Shown here piece by piece: positions 60,105-64,000 of a stretch of DNA of 64,000 nt. The notes beneath the pieces were generated by a model. The model was not told the DNA's origin. It searched no databases and was given only the letters and a program-made list of their open reading frames with translations. Origin of the DNA: Agrobacterium tumefaciens (GTDB lineage Bacteria; Pseudomonadota; Alphaproteobacteria; Rhizobiales; Rhizobiaceae); assembly GCF_017726655.1 (NCBI RefSeq), contig NZ_CP072308.1, positions 1,178,001-1,242,000 on the forward strand, given 5' to 3'. A program made the position numbers and the translations under genes. Every line of letters starts with the position of its first letter. Positions within the stretch are counted from its first letter, which is position 1.

Positions 60105-60992
60105 ATGATGGACCTCGATCTGCGGCAGTTGCGCAGTTTCATGGATGTGGCCGATCTCGGCAGCTTTTCCGCCGCCGCCGACAAGGCCGGGCTGACACAG
60201 CCGGCCGTGAGCCTGCACCTCAGGCTGCTCGAGAAACAGCTGGGCGTGCGGTTGATCGAAAGGGTCGGCAGACGCGCCCAGCCGACGGCTGCGGGCCGCG
60301 ACTTCCTCATCCATGCAAGGCGGATTGCAGAGGAAGTGGCGCATGCCATCGACACCGTCGCGCCGCACCGGAGCGGCATCACCGGGCGCCTGCGCATCGG
60401 CACGGGCGCCACCGCCTGCATCTATCTGATGCCGCCAGTGCTGGGCGATATCCGGCGTGCCATGCCGGGTATCGAGATCGTGGTGCAGACTGGCAATACC
60501 CACGATATCCTGCGGCTCCTGGAGGCCAATATGATCGACGCCGCCGTGGTGGCCCTGCCCGCGAGCGGTCGCAGCCTCGATATCAGCGAGATTCGTCTCG
60601 ACGAGATGGTCGCCGTCTTCCCGAAGGATACAGTGGCGGACACAAGTTTGCTCACCGCAGCTGTGCTCTCGACCAAGCCGCTGTTGCTCTACGAGGGCGG
60701 CAATACGCGCAAGCTGGTGGATCAATGGTTCGCTGCAAGCGGCCGCGCCGTGCAGCCGACGATGGAACTCGGCAGCGTGGAAGCCATCAAGAAACTCGCA
60801 GGCGCCGGGCTTGGCGTTGCCATCGTGCCGAGGATGGCGGTGGAACAGGACGCCACCTCATCCGGGCTGCAATGGCGCTCACTGCATCCGCCGCTTGAAC
60901 GGCGGATCGCGCTGGCGATGCGCCGCGACAAACATATGACCGCGCCGCTGCGGGCGCTTGCCGCTGCGCTGCCGGATGTGCGGAAAGGATGA
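60105..60992 (+). CDS. LysR family transcriptional regulator
   Basis: The ~295-residue protein has the LysR helix-turn-helix (LRQLRSFMDVADLGSFSAAADKAGLTQPAVSLHLRLLEKQLGVRLIER, about residues 5-52) and an effector domain with GRLRIGTGATACIYLMPPVL. Start ATG at 60105 or 60108. The divergent position next to the acetyltransferase, with 96 bases between, makes that gene the likely target. Confidence 0.93.
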   Translation: MMDLDLRQLRSFMDVADLGSFSAAADKAGLTQPAVSLHLRLLEKQLGVRLIERVGRRAQPTAAGRDFLIHARRIAEEVAHAIDTVAPHRSGITGRLRIGTGATACIYLMPPVLGDIRRAMPGIEIVVQTGNTHDILRLLEANMIDAAVVALPASGRSLDISEIRLDEMVAVFPKDTVADTSLLTAAVLSTKPLLLYEGGNTRKLVDQWFAASGRAVQPTMELGSVEAIKKLAGAGLGVAIVPRMAVEQDATSSGLQWRSLHPPLERRIALAMRRDKHMTAPLRALAAALPDVRKG

Positions 60993-61056
60993 GGCCCGTG
61001 CCGGCTGCGAGGGCAGGCCTCGACTTGTTGACGAGAAGGCCCCGTACTCTCTCCTC

Positions 61057-61170
61057 CGTCATGCCGGACTTGATCCGGCATCCAGCCACGGCGCGTCTGC
61101 GCGGTGAAGAGAGTCTTTCGCGATCAGGGACTTGATCGCGCTGGCCCCCGGATCCAGTCCGGGGTGACGG
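61057..61170. repeat. ~112 bp dispersed mosaic repeat, copy 6
   Basis: This copy starts cgtcatgccggacttgatcc and ends ggatccagtccggggtgacg. It is the reverse complement arrangement of copy 5 at 55514 (gacggcgcagacgcgccgtg appears inverted). It fills the 228-base gap between the LysR and chemoreceptor genes. Confidence 0.88.
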
Positions 61171-61220
61171 AGCCCATAACCAAGCCTCCACCCGCACATT
61201 CAGTCCCACGAGGTTCGTTC

Positions 61221-63581
61221 TCAAAACTCCGTCCAGTCATCCCCCTTCACGGCCAGCGCCGCGTTACCGCGCGAAGCGGAAACCGGGCGGGCCTTCGCAG
61301 CCGGGGAGGTTTGGGTGGCAGGCGCCTGCGCTGGCTTTGCTGCGCGCTGCATCTGTCGCGCCGTCTCCCGCAACACAGAGGCCTGCTGGCCGAGCTGGAA
61401 CTGCGCCAAGAGTGCCTGGAGATTGGCGCACTCCTGCGCAAGGCCCGCACCGGCGGCGTTCATTTCCTCAACCATGGCGGCATTCTGCTGCGTGGCCTGA
61501 TCCATATGGTTGACGGCGGTGTTGACCTCGGAAAGGCCCGAGGATTGTTCCTGCGCTGCGGTCGCGATGGCATCCATATGGCTGTTGACGGACAGCACCA
61601 ACTGCTCGATTTCGGAAAGCCCGACGCCGGTATCGGCGACTAGCTTCACCCCCTCGCCCACCGCAACAGCCGATGTATGGATGAGCTGTTTGATTTCCTT
61701 TGCCGCATTGGCGGATCGCTGAGCCAATTCGCGCACCTCCTGTGCAACGACCGCAAAGCCCTTGCCTGCATCGCCCGCCCGTGCCGCCTCCACGCCGGCA
61801 TTCAGCGCCAGAAGGTTGGTCTGGAACGCAATTTCATCGATCACCCCGATGATTTGGCCGATCTGGCTCGAGGAATGCTCGATCCGTTCCATGGCCGCGA
61901 CCGCGTCACGCACCACCTTGCCGGAAAGGTCGGCTCTTGCCCGGGCATCTCGCACGGTTTCGCGCGCCTCGTTGGCGCGTTTGGAGGTTGCGGAGACATT
62001 GGCGGTGATCTGTTCCAGCGCCGCGGCGGTTTCTTCGAGCGACGCAGCCTGCTGCTCGGTGCGACGGGAAAGATCGTCGGAAGCGGACGAGACCTCGTGT
62101 GCGCCGCCGTTTACCGTCTGGACGGAGTGGCCAACGCTCGTGAGCGCATCCCGCAGCTGAACCACGGAGCTATTGAAATCATGCCGCAGCGCCTCGAATT
62201 GCGGGGCAAGAGGCGTTGTGATTTCCGCCAGCATGTCGCCGGACGCCAGGCGGCGCAGGCCTTCTGCCAGCAAGCGGGTCGCCTGGTTGAGGCGCTCTTC
62301 GGCCTCGGCCTCTGCCCGTTGCTGCAACGCGACGCGGTCGCGGTCGCTCTGTTCCCGGTTGGCATCGGCCTGCATTTCCAGTTCGCGTTTACGCAGCGCG
62401 GCCTCGCGGAAGATTTCCACGGCACGCGCCATTTCGCCGATTTCGTCACCGCGACCTGCCCCCGACACGTCGATGGAGAGATTGCCGCTCGCAAGGCCCA
62501 TCATCGTTTCACTCAGGCGAGAAATCGGACGGGTGACCCGCTTGGAGATCACGATCAGGCCGCCGATGCAGGCCAGAAAGGTCGCCAAGAAGACCGCGAG
62601 ATAAACGAGTGCATTCGTAAAGGCTTCGGCCTTTCTTTGCTGGGCATTCGCATCCAGAAGAGCAATGGCGTCGGACGCGACTTTCGCGACGACGTCGATA
62701 TTCTCGGTGACGGTGGTGCGCCAAGTATCGACGGTGAACGCCGGCGTGCGTCCGTTTGAGAGATCATCGACGAAGCGGGCCCGGCGAGCGGCGAAATCGC
62801 CCTTAAAATAGGCATTTTCGGCAGCCGCATAAGCGGTCTTGAGCGATGCCGGGGTCGATTCATGCGCGATGAGGTCGCCGGTGATTTTCCAGGCAAACAG
62901 CGCCGTGGCATCCAGGTTGCCGAGTTGCTGGATTTCCTGTGACGTGAGGGATCGTTGATCCGCAACGACAGTGTTGAGCATCACGGTGGCGCTGCCTGCA
63001 ACCGCGCGGGCTGCCCAGGCATTGGCCCGCAGCTGGATAATGCCGGTCAGCGTCTCGTCGAGAGACCAGATATGCCCTTCGAGGTCCGTCGATTCCTGCT
63101 CTATCGCGGTGAGCAATTCCGTGCCGAGCGCGAGGACTGTCTTGTCAATGCCCTTCTCGCGACGATCGAGCGGCAGGGTCAGATTGGAATCGATCCTGGT
63201 CCGCAGATCGACAAACCGCTGATAGGCGGATTTGACGCGCGCGACGCCTTCCTGCAACGCCGCATGATCGAGCGAAGCGGATTGCTCCAGAAAAGCATTG
63301 ACCGCAACATCCACACGCTGGCGTGCGGCGCGGGCCGTCGTGATGCTGCCGGTCGCCCGCGAGAGATCAACCGCCAGCGCCGAGGCGCTGTGACCACGCT
63401 CGGCGCGAAACGCCAGCAAGGCGTCGAATAGTTGCTTGTCGAGCGATGCGAGCTCTGCGACTTCGGAATAGTCGTGAAACTTCTTGAACGAAGTCCACAT
63501 TCCGTTTCCAACGAGCCCCGCCAGCGAAAGACTGATGACGAGAAATAAACCAATAAGAATATTACGTATCGTGAAAAACAT
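61221..63581 (-). CDS. Methyl-accepting chemotaxis protein
   Basis: The 786-residue transmembrane receptor has TM1 (about 8-30), a large periplasmic ligand domain (31-322), TM2 (about 324-346), HAMP (347-400) and a C-terminal signalling domain. The hairpin tip sequence is [51 protein letters not shown]. The protein ends KGDDWTEF, a CheR/CheB tether like the NWETF pentapeptide. Start at ATG 63581 (MFFTIRN). The ligand is unknown; the periplasmic domain is all-helical. Confidence 0.95.
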   Translation of the reverse strand: MFFTIRNILIGLFLVISLSLAGLVGNGMWTSFKKFHDYSEVAELASLDKQLFDALLAFRAERGHSASALAVDLSRATGSITTARAARQRVDVAVNAFLEQSASLDHAALQEGVARVKSAYQRFVDLRTRIDSNLTLPLDRREKGIDKTVLALGTELLTAIEQESTDLEGHIWSLDETLTGIIQLRANAWAARAVAGSATVMLNTVVADQRSLTSQEIQQLGNLDATALFAWKITGDLIAHESTPASLKTAYAAAENAYFKGDFAARRARFVDDLSNGRTPAFTVDTWRTTVTENIDVVAKVASDAIALLDANAQQRKAEAFTNALVYLAVFLATFLACIGGLIVISKRVTRPISRLSETMMGLASGNLSIDVSGAGRGDEIGEMARAVEIFREAALRKRELEMQADANREQSDRDRVALQQRAEAEAEERLNQATRLLAEGLRRLASGDMLAEITTPLAPQFEALRHDFNSSVVQLRDALTSVGHSVQTVNGGAHEVSSASDDLSRRTEQQAASLEETAAALEQITANVSATSKRANEARETVRDARARADLSGKVVRDAVAAMERIEHSSSQIGQIIGVIDEIAFQTNLLALNAGVEAARAGDAGKGFAVVAQEVRELAQRSANAAKEIKQLIHTSAVAVGEGVKLVADTGVGLSEIEQLVLSVNSHMDAIATAAQEQSSGLSEVNTAVNHMDQATQQNAAMVEEMNAAGAGLAQECANLQALLAQFQLGQQASVLRETARQMQRAAKPAQAPATQTSPAAKARPVSASRGNAALAVKGDDWTEF

Positions 63582-63740
63582 GGACGGCTCCCATAGCCTT
63601 AAAATCAATGGGTAGACCTTGAAGCCGCTTTTATAAAATTGAATTAATACCGCCTGCTTTGTAGGGGTATTTTTCGCAGGTGCGAACAGGAAGGCCGCGG
63701 ACACATCGCCGCGGCCTTTCTGTCTTGAAACAGCACCCTA

Positions 63741-64000
63741 TCAGGCGTCTGAGCCCCGACGCGCCCAGTCCATATAGAGATCGAGCGCCTTGCGGGCCAC
63801 GGGTCCCGCCTGCAACTCGCGATCGTCGAGCTTCACGACGGGGGACACCTTGGAATAATTGCCCGAGCAGAAAATCTCGTCCGCCTCACGAAAATCCTCA
63901 ACCGAAAGCGTTGCTTCGCGAACCTCGAACCCGGCCTGGCGCAGAAGGCCCATCACACGCGAGCGGGTGATGCCGGCAAGGAAGGTGCGGTTCGGCACGG
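63741..64000 (-). CDS. Class IV aminotransferase, C-terminal part (branched-chain aminotransferase-like)
   Basis: The visible 86 residues are the C-terminal end of a PLP-dependent class IV aminotransferase. GITRSRVMGLLRQAGFEVREATLSVEDFREADEIFCSGNYSKVSPVVKLDDRELQAGPVARK matches the region after the Lys-containing site in IlvE-type enzymes, including the cofactor-phosphate motif GITR. The N-terminal part with the catalytic Lys lies outside the window. D-amino acid aminotransferase is an alternative. Confidence 0.82.
   Translation of the reverse strand, partial: VPNRTFLAGITRSRVMGLLRQAGFEVREATLSVEDFREADEIFCSGNYSKVSPVVKLDDRELQAGPVARKALDLYMDWARRGSDA

Noticed and set aside
11281..61170. CRISPR array
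   Set aside because: The repeated units are 112 bp, tens of kilobases apart, without regular short repeat-spacer structure or cas genes.

Overview
The window looks like a chromosomal segment of an Agrobacterium, most likely the A. tumefaciens species complex (Rhizobiaceae). The 142-residue zinc-finger protein at 2332-2760 matches, from memory, the A. tumefaciens repressor Ros almost residue for residue. A dmeR-dmeF pair, a SitABCD-type manganese importer and rhizobial intergenic repeats agree with this. Coding is dense, GC-rich and bacterial. I see no tRNA, rRNA, phage, transposase or CRISPR array.

Layout. 1-2760: end of an unknown protein, sufE, a translationally coupled pair (DUF6456 protein and an orphan DnaA-domain-IV protein) and ros. 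3193-9146: seven-gene Mrp/Mnh cation/proton antiporter operon. 9347-15812: mostly single genes for stress and repair: msrB, acetyltransferase, TrhA/HlyIII protein, DksA-like protein, UspA, a VOC dioxygenase-like protein, an AI-2E-type permease and ada. 15966-20850: xylose locus (xylA, xylB, LacI-type regulator); downstream of xylA lies a degenerate second copy of the xylA 3' end, and between the two copies is a gene for a Nif11-like leader peptide (a RiPP precursor type). 21099-24778: EmrAB-type efflux pump with a divergent TetR regulator. 24941-31135: TerC, a SLC13-type transporter, gltX and lysS. 31174-32871: two unrecognised genes. 33156-36643: sitABCD behind two Fur-family-like boxes. 36753-45653: mainly sugar catabolism and regulation (SDR, IclR, transaldolase, SorC), a NodB-type deacetylase, a DapA-like aldolase, a DUF930 protein and an oligopeptidase B. 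46137-49401: betaine-type ABC importer. 49776-52382: metal homeostasis (dmeR, dmeF, ZntR-like regulator) with two small unknown genes. 52586-55437: acetyltransferase, DJ-1/PfpI protein, and the cbtAB cobalt import operon under a cobalamin riboswitch. 55635-64000: c-type cytochromes, a metallophosphatase, sodB, a secreted protein, acetyltransferase, LysR regulator, chemoreceptor and the end of a class IV aminotransferase.

Themes. Metal and ion homeostasis recurs (Mrp, Sit, Dme, Cbt, ZntR-like, Fe-SOD), each with a recognisable control element nearby. Intergenic gaps are repeatedly filled by dispersed palindromic mosaic repeats: six copies of a ~112 bp family, three loci with a ~140 bp RIME-like family and a few smaller ones. 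The least ordinary spot is 15966-17184, where an apparently orphan RiPP precursor sits between two copies of the xylA 3' end.
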